This document shows, in pieces, positions 43,810 to 54,878 of a stretch of DNA of 55,835 nucleotides. Made by a program: the position numbers and the translations under genes. The number at the start of each line of letters is the position of its first letter. The first letter of the stretch is position 1. The stretch lies in the NCBI GenBank assembly GCA_037447655.1, contig JBBHKE010001598.1, positions 52,262 to 108,096 on the forward strand, read 5' to 3'. Source of the stretch: Zygnema cylindricum. Lineage: Eukaryota > Streptophyta > Zygnematophyceae > Zygnematales > Zygnemataceae. Under the pieces are notes generated by a model. That model saw nothing but the letters and a program-made list of their open reading frames with translations, was not told the DNA's origin and searched no databases.

Positions 43810-46466
43810 ATGGATTCCAAGGCGGATTTACGGAAACAGCGAGCACAGAACCTCCGTTACAAGGGAAAGCGTGGAGGCTCGCGTGGCTCTGAACCCCGAC
43901 AGAGAGACACAAGGGCGTGAGTTTATGGAAAACCCTTCCAAAAAAAAGGGATTAAATTTTAAAAATATTAAAAAATTATGAAACCCTAAAAAATTATGAG
44001 ATTAATGTATGGGATAATATTTGGAATTTTCCTAAAGCATGTGAGAATATAAATTTTTAGGGAATAAGGACCTGTGAATATGATTTTTTTAAATAAAATG
44101 ACATTTAAGTTTGTAATATTTTGAAACAAACCCTAAAAATTTGTTCGGACAATTTTTTTGAAAATCTAGAAATTTGAAAATTAATGAATATTATATTAAA
44201 CTAAAATTTGATAGCATAATTTCAGAAATTTTAAATCGTACTTCTTAAAAATGACATATTCATGTTGAAGACCACAAAAATAAACCCCCTTATTATTGTT
44301 TTTTATTTTTTTTCCTGCTCACAAAATCTAGAAAAAATCTTGAACCCTAATAATGGTCTATGCATCCAATGTAGTTTCTCATTATCATTTGAAATTTATC
44401 AACTTAATGTCAAAAGTTATGTCCCTTTTTTTTCCATGTTTCTCATGTTTAGTTTCAAATGTTCCATGTCAGGGTTTTATTATAAACTTTTCAGTACTTA
44501 ATTTCTATTATTCAATTGTACTTCTTTTTCCAAATGTCCAATATGATCTTCAATTTAAGTTCACATTGTCCAATTTGATGTTCAATTTTGTCCTATTTGA
44601 TGCCCAATTTAATTTTAAATGTCCAATTTGATGCTCAAATTTTGCAATGTCTAGTTTGATTTTCTTTTTTAAATGTACAATGTCCAGCTATTTTTCAAAT
44701 TTCCAATTTTTCAAAATGTTGAAATTGACACTCGATAACAGTTGGTCGACACCCAATTTTCAAGCTCGAATTTTTAATTCCCACTCTTTGATGTCCGATT
44801 TTCCATTTTTAATTCGCTCGATTGTTTTTCTTAAATCCTTTTTTCGTTTTTTTTTTTTAATCTCACTTCAATCATCACCAGTCTTTGAGATGTGCGCGAC
44901 TACTCAATTATTTTTACCACGCTGAAATTAGTTAGATTTATTGCCAAGAAAGTATCCATTCTTTCCCAATATTTTTTCTTATGAATCCACACTAACTTTG
45001 TTCTCGGCTATCCGGGGACTTCACATTAATGCTGAAGTACTTTTTTGTACTTTTTTTCAGCATTGTTCCTCTTCAACCAAATTTGACCGATGACTTTGAG
45101 GCAGAGTCGTCACAGGACCGGCAGAGGGAGGGAGAGGGAGAGGGACAGGGAGGGGGAGAGGGAGAGGAAGCAGAGGTTGAGGATAAGAGAAAGAGTACGG
45201 GAGCCGACTATGAAGCTCTTTTGAGTGAATTTCACGCAGGTAAACCAAAATTAACGTGGGTCAACATGAGTCTGAAAGTGGTAATAGTTAATGAATTTGT
45301 TTTAATAATACACACTGCTTCACGTGAGGATCCATTTGGATTTGGAGTTTTTTTTAAAGTTTTCTTTGATTAAGTTTAGTGTGGTTTATACCCATTTTTT
45401 TGTGTTGACGAACATTTCACTTTTCGGGTCATCAAGATCGATAATAGTAGATTCACACTGTTTAATTTACTTCATTAGTGATGATTACTTTTTGCTTTTT
45501 CTTTCTTCCTTTTATCCATTTGAATCTTTCGCGGGAAAGTGTAGATTTAGTGTTGATTTGAATAAATTAACTACCATTTTTAATATGGGATGGAAAATTT
45601 TAACATTTTCAACCATTTTCAACGCCATTTTATGTGTAGAAAGTTATGGCATTCAAATTTTCTACGTCTAATTCATTTTTTTAATCTTTTTCTTTTTTAA
45701 TTTCAATGCTTTTGACTTCTCTGTACTTTAGGGATTTTTTATTTTTTTTCCTTTCTTTTTATGTTTGTTTTGGTATTTACACAAATGGCGGATTTTTTGC
45801 GTTATTTTTCCTTACAGACCCCTTTTTCCATCTTTCGACAAAAACGGAAAACCGTTCAGTCTTTACGGAAGATTGGAGTTTTAGCGATAATTTGTCGTCT
45901 TTTGTGCCTCCCATTGAACAGGTAACGAAAAATATTGAAACAAATTTGAATTTTATACCAATCCGATTTTGAACAATTTCATTAAATTGATCGAAACGAC
46001 TTTTTTTTTGTAGTTCGTTTTTATACTGTTTACATGTTTTAGTTTTTCTTTCAGTTTTGTTTCTTGTTGTTTCAACTTTTAACGAAATGAAAGGAGAAAA
46101 GAAGAAAAAAAAATAACAGAGCTTAAAGGTTTTTGTTCAACTCTGGATAATATTTGATCGCTGTTTTTATTCTTTTGACTAATTTTTAACACTTATATGT
46201 TTCACATAAATATTATTTTTGAAGACAATATTATTTCTGAAGGGTTTTGTTTTTTATTTTTTTCTTTTCAATTCATTTAGAGCTTTTGCAACACCCTAAA
46301 AACAAAAAAAAACTCTTACGTTTTTCAGGTGGATGTTTTATCATTGGATTTGGAAGCGTTAGCTTCCAATCTCTCCTCTCTCTCTCTCTCTTCTCGACTC
46401 GGTATTCCTCCCGTGTTTCTATCTCCTGAAGAGGTAGGCACTACTAACTCCAAACGGTTTATCTCT

Positions 46467-46522
<56 letters not shown>

Positions 46523-47671
46523 CGTACTAAATGTGTTGACGCCATTCACTTCACGAGAGTGAGAGAAAAACGAAATACATTTTATATACGTAATTTTTTG
46601 TTAAGTGTAAGCCATACTAATTATCAGAGATGATATTCCACACTAAATCTGGTGTCAGGTTCGAAGGTCATTTAAATTCCACACCAATCCATGTTTTGTG
46701 CAAAACCTCCCCTTATTTTTTTGTAAGTTTTTGTTTTTGTTCACTTTAAAAGAAACCGGAAAGAAGTTTAGTTCCCAACTTTTAGATTTAGAGTAGGTCG
46801 GGCTAATCACGGTAAGCAGTGAATCTTTTTCGCAATTTTCTTTTTCCTTTCTTTTCTTTCCTTTTTTTGATTTTGGTATGTGTAGAATACGGAGTTCACA
46901 AATTTTAGAAGCGGAATCGATGACGTCAGCTCTGAAGAAGATGATGTCAGCGAGGTCAGCGATCTCGGAAGTTTCGAAAGTCTTAATCCAAGCGAATGGG
47001 AATGGGATTCCAATGAAAAATGGACAGAAAAACCCGATTATTCGGCAGAAGTTTTGAAAATCGGAGAATTAAAAATTTCTGATTCGAACACTGACACTCA
47101 ACACATGCAAAAAGTTCCGTTTCCGTTAAAGCCGACAGTGGAACCAGAAACGTCAGAAAATAAATCTATTTTTGAAAAAGCATCTATTTTTTCGTCTATC
47201 GAACAAAAAAGTAAATTGGAAATGAGTCAAGTTTTTTTGGAAAAGGGAGAAAATGAAAAAAACGTCGAAGATGAACTCGATGCACTTTTGGAAATGGAAA
47301 ATTCCGATTCTTTTCAAGGTCGAGATTTTGTTGATAAGGGAAAACAAGTTTTGGGATCGACAAGCAATTTTGCTCTCACGGATGTAAAAAAAGGAGAAAA
47401 AGAAAAAAGTGTCGAGGATGAGCTTGACGAGCTTTTGGGAGTCGAAGGTTCCGATTCTTTTCCGGACCGAGGATTTGTCGATAAGGGAAAGCAAGTAGTG
47501 GGCTCGACAAGTAATTTTGTTTTTCCGAATGTGACTAATGGTATTAAGTTCGATAATAAAAATGTTGTCGTGGGAAAAGTTTCAAAAGATGGAGCGAACG
47601 AGAAGAAAGGAAATTCGGTTTCTACTTCGGAAGACGATTTTGATGCATGGCTCGACTCCGTAATTGTTTGA
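43810..47671 (+). CDS. Aven-like cell-death regulator, copy 1 (five exons)
   Basis: Exons: 43810-43916, 45061-45239, 45818-45921, 46329-46433 and 46886-47671. All introns are GT-AG and phases join cleanly to give 426 residues. Residues 1-36 are basic and include an RGG-type stretch. Residues 60-78 are an acidic, Gly/Glu-rich segment. YEALLSEFHAG, residues 96-130 (with EDWSFSD) and residues 131-165 (LDLEALASNLSSLSLSSRL) follow the order of animal Aven (DFxxLLSS, FRFAEEKEW, DSELLVRALQELPLCLRL). Exon 5 has two 49-residue repeats, each with an ELDxLL motif (295-300, 344-349), and ends DFDAWLDSV, like the Aven C-terminus. Aven restrains apoptosome formation and binds G-quadruplex mRNA in animals; function here is inferred. 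Intron 4 carries a (CT)n run at 46470-46518. Confidence 0.8.
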
Positions 47672-47695
47672 TTCGGTATGTTTTTATGTGATATA

Positions 47696-47990
47696 GTGTG
47701 GAAAAAGACAAAACATGATGTGGTAGGACAAGACAAAACAAGATGTGTAAGAAAGGACAAATTATAATGTGGTAGGAGAAGACAAAACAAGATGTATACG
47801 AAAGGACAAATTGGGACGTGGTAAGAAAAGACAAAAGAAGATGGATAAGAAAAGGACAAGACGTGATGTGGTAGGAAAGGACAAAAGTAGATGTATGAGA
47901 AAGGACAAATTATGATGTGTCAGGATAAGTCAGAACAAGCTGTGTAAGAAAAGCCAAATCATGACGCAACAAAATAAGACGACAAGTGAC
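47696..47990. repeat. Roughly 62-bp minisatellite after Aven copy 1
   Basis: About four to five degenerate units of ATGTGGTAGGAAAAGACAAA plus ACAAGATGTRTAAGAAAGGAC start 25 bp after the stop codon. They are likely in the 3' UTR. An apparent antisense frame across it is a composition effect. Copy 2 of the gene runs off the window before this point. Confidence 0.85.
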
Positions 47991-49299
47991 CATGTAATAT
48001 GACAAGCAGATGATTTGCAATCATAATAGAGTCGAAACCCAGGAAAATCTGGTGTCATTTTTTTTTTATTTTTTTTTTAAGGCAGTTTTTTTAAAGGTGA
48101 ATAATTGGTTCTCAACGTCAGAAGATACTTTTTGTCAGTATTGTCGACTCTTACCGGAAGGAATTAACAAAAACAAATGAGATACGATTTTTCCAAATGA
48201 GTTATGTATTGTTTTTTTTTATGGAGTTTTTTGAATGGGTTTTTGTATTTTTGGTTACATTATGGATTTTCTGATGTTTGAACGACTATTAGGGAGAGGG
48301 AGAGGGAGAGGGAGAGAGGGAGAGANNNNNNNNNNACTTGTCCTCGGATGCACCAAGGTTAGCTTTATCGTGTGCATACGCCATCAACTGAACGACTGTG
48401 TTGGACTATCTCTTCACTAGTTTAATAACGATTGTAATTTTCAAATGTACGCTAATAATCGCATCGGACTACCTCTTCTCGGCTTTACGAGGACGAAAAA
48501 AAACTTCAATTAAATGTACACCTTGAGTGCATTACAACGTTTTTACTCTACAATACATTTGTAAAACAAGCCTTTGTAAGAACAATACGCATTGTGATAA
48601 AAAGTTCCTGTAGTAATTTCACCAATTGTGTTTTACAGCAGAAAGCTACAATCGCAATTAAGACAAAATTACAATTATTGTGATTGAATACTAAAACCCG
48701 TTATTAACATTAAAACAGAATTAACGCTAACATCGAAAGACGACATTTTGTGTTAACCACTTTAATGATGTCCTTGAAAAATAGTGTTACGCATAACAAG
48801 AATGTTTCCGAACAAAATGTTTACATAACATCTCATTTTTGCAACATTACGTGAGTTCCACATGTAAATTAACTTCAAAAAAAAGCAGGAGCATTTCGGC
48901 TCTTCTCCATCAGGCTACGCTAATAATCGCATGTAAACTTTTAATGTTAGCAATAATTTGATCACTTCTCTATCAGGTTGTGTCAGCAAGTCAACTACCG
49001 CATACGTGTGCTATTTCGATTGGAACCACGTAGGCTCCTGTTCAAATTACGAGAATTGTCCAAGATTTTAAAAGCACAAAATCTGACCGGCATAAATGGG
49101 CGGACGAACAAAATTTAAGATTTGTAGAAAAGTATTAAATTCTAAAATCAGTCCGTGCGTACTTCATCACTGTTCAAATTGCACCATTATGTTTTAAACG
49201 CAAAGTACATTCCTCGAAGGCCTATATCTAAGCAAATAATAGTGGTCGTCTGTTTGCACATCTTTTATAGTAGGCCTAGTCTGCCGTCTACGTATATAT
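47991..49299. other. Non-coding spacer between gene copies
   Basis: AT-rich with no domain-bearing ORF. It includes the assembly gap and several CGCTAATAATCGCAT words. No RNA gene seen. Confidence 0.4.
48326..48335. other. Assembly gap (10 N)
   Basis: Ten undetermined bases directly follow a GGGAGA run (48291-48325). The gap is presumably a repeat-induced break of unknown real size. Confidence 0.99.
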
Positions 49300-49715
49300 A
49301 GAAATGTCTGTCCGTTTGTCCCTTGGGCGACCTCACCAATCGGGTAACGTTGTCCCTCGGGTGACCTCACCGATTGGGTAACTTTTAAAGTAGGCTCGGT
49401 TTGTTAAAAGTGGTGCAAAGTGTGTAGATGTCATGTTTTAAAGTAGGTCTGGTTCGATCGTTTAGCTTTTAAAGTAGGGTCGGTTCATCAAAAGTGGCGT
49501 AAAGTGTGTATCTGTCTCGTTTTAAAGTAGCCCCGGTTCATCAGGTGACCTCACCGATGGGGTAACTTTCAAAGTAGGCCTAGTCTGTTCGTCTACACGT
49601 CAGTATGAAAACGTTTTTCCATCTTGTCCCTCGGGCGACCTCAGCGATCGGGTAACTTTTGAAGTAACCCCGGTTCGTCAAAAGTGGCGCAAAGCGCAAA
49701 GTGTGTAGATGTCTT
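49300..49715. repeat. Degenerate tandem repeat into which the TRIM inserted
   Basis: Repeated modules GTCCCTCGGGTGACCTCACC, GATCGGGTAACTTTTAAAGT, CGGTTCATCAAAAGTGG and GCAAAGTGTGTAGATGTC occur in varying combinations. The array continues after the TRIM (50228 to about 50281). Internal repeats such as 49424-49447 show the sequence of an unoccupied insertion site. Confidence 0.8.
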
Positions 49716-49811
49716 TGTTGACGTACGAAAAGTGTACGGCTCGATACCCGGAATTGTGGTAGAATCCACACTAAAAACCTATAAAAAATCGGACCCACCA
49801 GCGTAACATCT

Positions 49812-49883
49812 GAGCTGGTGGCACAGTGGTAGTGCGTTCGCAGCTTGAGTGAAAGGTCCCAGGTTCAAATCCTGGCCGGCTCA
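49812..49883 (+). other. tRNA-like cloverleaf in the 5' LTR of the TRIM
   Basis: 72 nt. The acceptor stem pairs 7/7 with one G-U. The D stem GCAC/GTGC, T stem CCAGG/CCTGG and anticodon stem (one G-U) all pair. The A box is TGGCACAGTGGTAGTGCG and the B box GGTTCAAATCC. The anticodon position reads CTT (Lys) but position 33 is G instead of the invariant U. No CCA is encoded. Likely tRNA-derived (Lys-like loop) and not a working tRNA; internal Pol III promoter activity is plausible. Confidence 0.85.
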
Positions 49884-50100
49884 TCAATCCCTTTACTGGG
49901 ATCGTCCATTCTATTCTCGGATTCTATGAACCTTAACATGGTATCGAAGCCAGGGGGACTAGGTTTACATGGACAATTATGACCGGCTACCTCTCGAGGG
50001 GGGGTGTTGACGTACGAAAAGTGTACCTCTCGATACCCGGAATTGTGGTAAAATCCACACTTAAAACCTATATAAAATCGGACCCACCAACGTAAGATTT

Positions 50101-50172
50101 GAGCTGGTGGCACAGTGGTAGTGCGTTCGCAGCTTAAGTGAAAGGTCCCAGGTTCAAGTCCTGGCCGGCTCA
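50101..50172 (+). other. tRNA-like cloverleaf in the 3' LTR of the TRIM
   Basis: Same 72-nt fold as in the 5' LTR with two differences (loop GCTTAAG versus GCTTGAG, B box GGTTCAAGTCC). Its loop AGCTTAA is closer to a tRNA-Lys(CUU) loop. All stems remain paired, so the two LTR copies diverged without losing the fold. Confidence 0.85.
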
Positions 50173-50232
50173 TCAATCCCTTTATTGAGATCGTCCATTC
50201 TATCCCCCGATTCTAGAAATCTTAACAGTCTT

Positions 50233-51514
50233 GTTTTAAAGTTGCTCTGGTTTATGAAAGTGGCGCAAATTGTGTAGACGCGAGAAGCGTACGACAATTT
50301 AGTTTTGTAGTGTAGAAGTGTTTGTGATGCGTATGTGTTGCTTATCAAACCACCCTATGGTTGTTGTTCCCATGTAGAGTTTATGCATATTGTAAAATTA
50401 ATCATTGAACACGTAAACGTACGATGGTTGTGTACTTTGTTTAGGGCAAAAGAAAGCGTGATAAAACATGATACGGTCCATGCCCATGTAACGGGCATGA
50501 TAAAATAGGACACAGTCCATGCTCGTGTAGCGGGCATTGATTTACAAGTGGATGTGAAAGTTAGCGACAGATGATATCCTCTAGCAAGGATTTTCTTGTC
50601 GGTTTCGGTTGATGTGAATCCACCCTCTACGAAGGCACGTGGCCTTTGTCGATTGTTACGTTGTCATGGCTCGTACGTCGTGGATCATATCATTCATTTC
50701 CAAACACTTTTTTTTTTCGTAGCTCTAAGGCCTATGTTCCATTAGGCGGTCTCAATAAACGTATCGATACGTTCACTAAATGCCTTTGTTCCATTGTGTC
50801 AGGTCAGTAAATCACTTTTTAGTTGCGTGGCTCATTTTGGTTAGTACTAAGTAGGAACCATTCGATCCTGTAAACAACCTCACTTGACGTTTGATGGAAT
50901 TTCTTCCTGAGTACGTTTCCTACTCATTGGATTATATTGTGGAGTATCGGATGTCCGTTGATTCTGACTATGTATCTAACACCGGTGTACAATTTGGTTT
51001 CACGTATGGTTGAAAGTTAGTGTACGTCGTCGCGTCATACCTTTTGTACGGCTGATATTGAAGTGTTCGTTGTAGTGTTTGTGTAGTGATCACTTTAGCT
51101 CATATGAAGCTTAGCCTGAGCTGTCTATGGCCAGCACGCTTCGAGGCGCAGTGCAATGGGTTTTTTTTTTGGTACTCCGCGCACAAAATTGTCAAAAATA
51201 TTTCGGCACGTGCGACAACATTTGCCTATTCGATCACCTCATGGAACTTCATTTAAAATCACCTTGTGAGGTGATTTTATATAAAGTTTGAAGATGAGCT
51301 TGAAAGACGCGGAAGTGGGTCGAAACGCGCTAGACGACAAACTGCATCGCAATAGACGACAAACTCCAGTACATATAAAGTTTCAAGGTAACGCAACTTA
51401 TACGGTGGTAATTTCAGTTTTTTGGTATTGCTACGGATTTTCTCGTTTTTTTTCTAAGTTATGGAGGAAAACGACAGAAAAAAAACTAACTTTAGCACAT
51501 GCAAAAAAACCATT
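50233..51514. other. Non-coding spacer
   Basis: It contains the tail of the degenerate repeat, a two-unit 39-bp tandem repeat at about 50460-50537 (GATAAAACATGATACGG... ACGGGCAT), and a foldback-type end near 50870-50900 (AACCTCACTTGACGTTTGATGG). No gene supported. Confidence 0.4.
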
Positions 51515-51650
51515 AGAGGACTCAACTTTGCAGTTAACTTACTTCAACTTACCTGTTCGGTTTGGTTTGGTTCGATTAGGTTAGTTTCGCAGTTTCGCTC
51601 GTTTTATTTGATAATGGAAAATGTTGCTACATTACCGTAACCAATTTGTT
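51515..51650 (+). repeat. Dispersed repeat, inverted partner of 42842-42990
   Basis: Same sequence as the reverse complement of the earlier copy, including TTCGGTTTGGTTTGGTTCG. Confidence 0.7.
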
Positions 51651-51654
51651 GTGT

Positions 51655-51840
51655 TGTGTATTGGTAAGGATTTGCCATAACCGATATGGGCCTTTTTTCG
51701 GGTAGCCGATAATCGATATATTGGTACGTTACATCGTTATTAGTGTTATCGCCGATAAATAACCGATATTTATCGGTTATTATCGGCGATAACACCGATA
51801 TCGATAACTATCGGTGATATCTCTACGGACCGTACAGATA
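51655..51840. mobile_element. Partial hAT-type MITE with 53-bp hairpin
   Basis: It starts GTGTTGTGTATTGGTAAGG, matching the hAT MITE family end. The centre, 51743-51795, is a near-perfect palindrome (GTGTTATCGCCGATAA and its inverse). The right end is unclear and appears truncated. Confidence 0.7.
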
Positions 51841-51908
51841 AATGTACGGCCATTACACTCAACTGTACGTGTTATTCCCCGGACGCGCCGCGGACCCCCT
51901 TCCCCCCG

Positions 51909-52120
51909 ATTTCGCTTTTAGTGTTAATAATTTTTTCGCCACTTTGAAAACATCTTTTCTCCGACACACTTGTCCGATTTTCAGTTTGAGACCGCCAATC
52001 GGAGGCTGGGAATCTTACCTTTCAATCGGAACCGTCAGATATATAATCCGACAAGAGTGTACGGAGAAAAAATGTTTTAAGAGACGAAAAAAACATTAAC
52101 ACTAATAGCAATTCACGGTG
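51909..52120. mobile_element. Mariner MITE just upstream of Aven copy 2
   Basis: The right end is intact (AGCAATTCACGGTGTACTG followed by TA). The left end is eroded (TTTCGCTTTTAGTG). The interior foldback matches the family. It ends about 60 bp before the start codon at 52183. Confidence 0.85.
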
Positions 52121-52182
52121 TACTGTACTGTACGGCATCTCGTAATTCTTTTACACGCGCGAAGCTGCCGAGGAGGTTCACT

Positions 52183-54818
52183 ATGGATTCCAAGGCGGAT
52201 TTACGGAAACAGCGAGCACAGAACCTCCGTTACAAGGGAAAGCGTGGGGGCTCACGTGTCTCTGAACCCCGACAGAGAGACAAAAGGGAGTGAGTTTATG
52301 GAAAACCCTTCCGAAAGAAAATGGGATTAAATTTAAAAAATACTAAAAAATTATGAAACTCTAAAAAACTATGAGATTAATGTATGGGATAATATTTGCA
52401 ATTTTCCTAAAGCATGCGAGAATATAATTTTTTAGAGAATAAAGACCTGTGGATATGATTACATTGAATAAAAAGACATTTAAGTTTGTAATTTTTTGAA
52501 ACAAACCCTAAAAAATTGTTCGGACAATTTTTTGAGAATCTAGAAATTTAAAAATTAATAAATATTTTTAAACTAAAATTTGATGGCAGAATAACATAAA
52601 TTTTAAATTGTACTTCTTAAAAATGACACATTCATGTTGAAGGCCACAAAAATAAACCCCCTTAATTTTTTTTTTTTTTTTCCTGCTCACAAAATTAAAA
52701 AAAAAAATTGAACCCTAATAATGGTCTATGCATCCAATGTTTTTTCTCATTATCATTTGAAATTTTAACAACTTAATGTCAAAATTTATGTCCCTTTTTT
52801 TCATGTTTCTCATTTTCTTTTTCAAATGTTCCATGTCAGGGTTTTATTATAAACTTTTCAGTGCTTAATTTCTATGTTCAATTGTACTTCTTTTTTCAAA
52901 TGTCCAATATGATCTTCAATTTCATTTTACAATTGTCCAGTTTGATGTCCAATTTTATTTTAAATGTCCAATTCGATGCTCAAATTTTGCAAGTCTAGTT
53001 TGATTTTCTTTTTTAAATGTACAATGTCCAGTTATTTTTTAAATTTCCAATATTCAATGTTGAAATTGACACTCGATAACCATTGGTCAACACCCAATTT
53101 TCAAGCTCGAATTTTAATTCCCACTCTTTGATGTCCGATTTTCCATTTTTATTTCGCTCGATTGTTTTTTCTTAAATCCTTTTTTTGTTTTTTTTTTTTA
53201 TCTCACTTCAATTATCACCAGTCTTTAAGATGTGTGCGACTACTCGATTATTTTTACCACGCTAAAATTAGTTAAATTTATTGCCAAGAAAGTATCCATG
53301 CTTTCCCAATATTTTCTCTTATGAATCCACACTAATTTATGTTCTCGGCTATTCGGGGACTCCACATTAATGCTGAAGTACTTTTTCGTACTTTTTTTCA
53401 GCATTGTTCCTCTTCAACCAAATTTGACCGATGACTTTGAGGCAGAGTCGTCACAGGACAGGCAGAGGGAGGGAGAGGGAGAGGGACAGGGAGGGGGAGA
53501 GGGAGAGGTTGAGGATAAGAGAAAGAGTACGGGAGCCGACTATGAAGCTCTTTTGAGTGAATTTCACGCAGGTAACCAAAATTAATGTGGGTCAACATGA
53601 GTCTGAAAGTAGTAAAAGTTAATGAATTTGTTTTAATAATACACACTGCTTCACGTGGGGATTCATTTGGATTTGGAGTTTTTTTTTAAATTTTCTTTGA
53701 TTAAGTTTAGTGTGGTTTATACCCATTTTTTTTGAGTTGACGAACATTTCACTTTTCGGGTCATCATGATCGATAATAGTAGATTCACACTGTTTAATTT
53801 ACTTCATTAGTGGTGATTACTTTTTGCTTTTTCTTCCTTCCTTTTATCGTTTTGAATCTTTCCCGGGAAAGTGTAGATTTAGTGCTGATTTGAATAAATT
53901 AACTACCATTTCTAATATGGGATGGAAAGTTTTAACGTTTTCAACCATTTTCAACGCTATTTTATGTGTAGAAAGTTATGGCATTCAAATTTTCTACGTC
54001 TAATTCATTTTTTTTTTCTTTTTCTTTTTTAATTTCAATGCTTTCGACTTCTCTGTACTTTTGGGAAAAAAAGTTTTTTTTTCTTTCTTTTTATGTTTGT
54101 TTTGGTATTGACACAAATGGTGGATGTTTTGCGTTATTTTTCCTTCCAGACCCCTTTTTCCACCTTTCGACAAAAACGGAAAACCGTTCAGTCTTTACGG
54201 AAGATTGGAGTTTTAGCGATAATTTGTCGTCTTTTGTGCCTCCCATTGAACAGGTAACGAAAAATATTGAAACAAATTTGAATTTTAAACCAATCCGATT
54301 TTGAACAATTTCATTAAATTGATCGAAACGACTTTTTTTTTGTGGTTCGTTTGTATTCTGTTTACATGTTTTAGTTTTTCTTTCAGTTTTGTTTTGTGTT
54401 GTTTCAACTTTTAATGAAATGAAAGGAGAAAAGAAGAAAAAAAAAATAACAGAGCTTAAAGGTTTTTGTTCAACTCTGGATAATATTTGATCTTTGTTTT
54501 TATTCTTTTGACTAATTTTTTACACTTATATGTTTCATGTAAATATTATTTTTGAAGAAAATATTATTTCTGAAGGGTTTTGTTTTTTCTTTTTTTCTTT
54601 TCAATTCATTTATAGCTTTTGCGACACCCTAAAAAAAAAAAAAAAACTCTTACGTTTTTCAGGTGGATGTTTTATCATTGGATTTGGAAGCGTTAGCTTC
54701 CAATCTTTCCTCTCTCTCTCTCTCTTCTCGACTCGGTATTCCTCCCGTGTTTCTATCTCCTGAAGAGGTAGGCACTACTAACTCCAAATGGTTTTTACTC
54801 TCTCTCTCAATCTCTCTT

Positions 54819-54878
<60 letters not shown>

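Larger units (their letters stand above)
49716..50227 (+). mobile_element. Complete TRIM retroelement (512 bp) with tRNA-like LTRs
   Basis: Two 223-bp LTRs (49716-49938 and 50005-50227), each starting TGTTGACG and ending CTTAACA, differ at about 18 positions. The 66-bp internal part begins directly with TGGTATCGAAGCCAGG. This matches an initiator-Met 3'-end primer-binding site except for two swapped bases. It ends with a polypurine tract CGAGGGGGGG. Perfect GTCTT target duplications flank it (49711-49715, 50228-50232). No coding capacity. This is the defining structure of a terminal-repeat retrotransposon in miniature, which depends on another element for proteins. Confidence 0.95.

Noticed and set aside
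47314-47859. 181-codon frame antisense to Aven exon 5
   Set aside because: It runs through the coding repeats of exon 5 and the downstream minisatellite. The spliced sense gene is far better supported.
47696-47990. CRISPR-like array
   Set aside because: Degenerate tandem minisatellite without unique spacers, in eukaryotic DNA.
49812-50172. Two functional tRNA-Lys(CUU) genes
   Set aside because: Position 33 is G instead of U in both, and they lie at identical places in the two LTRs of a TRIM, so they are element components.
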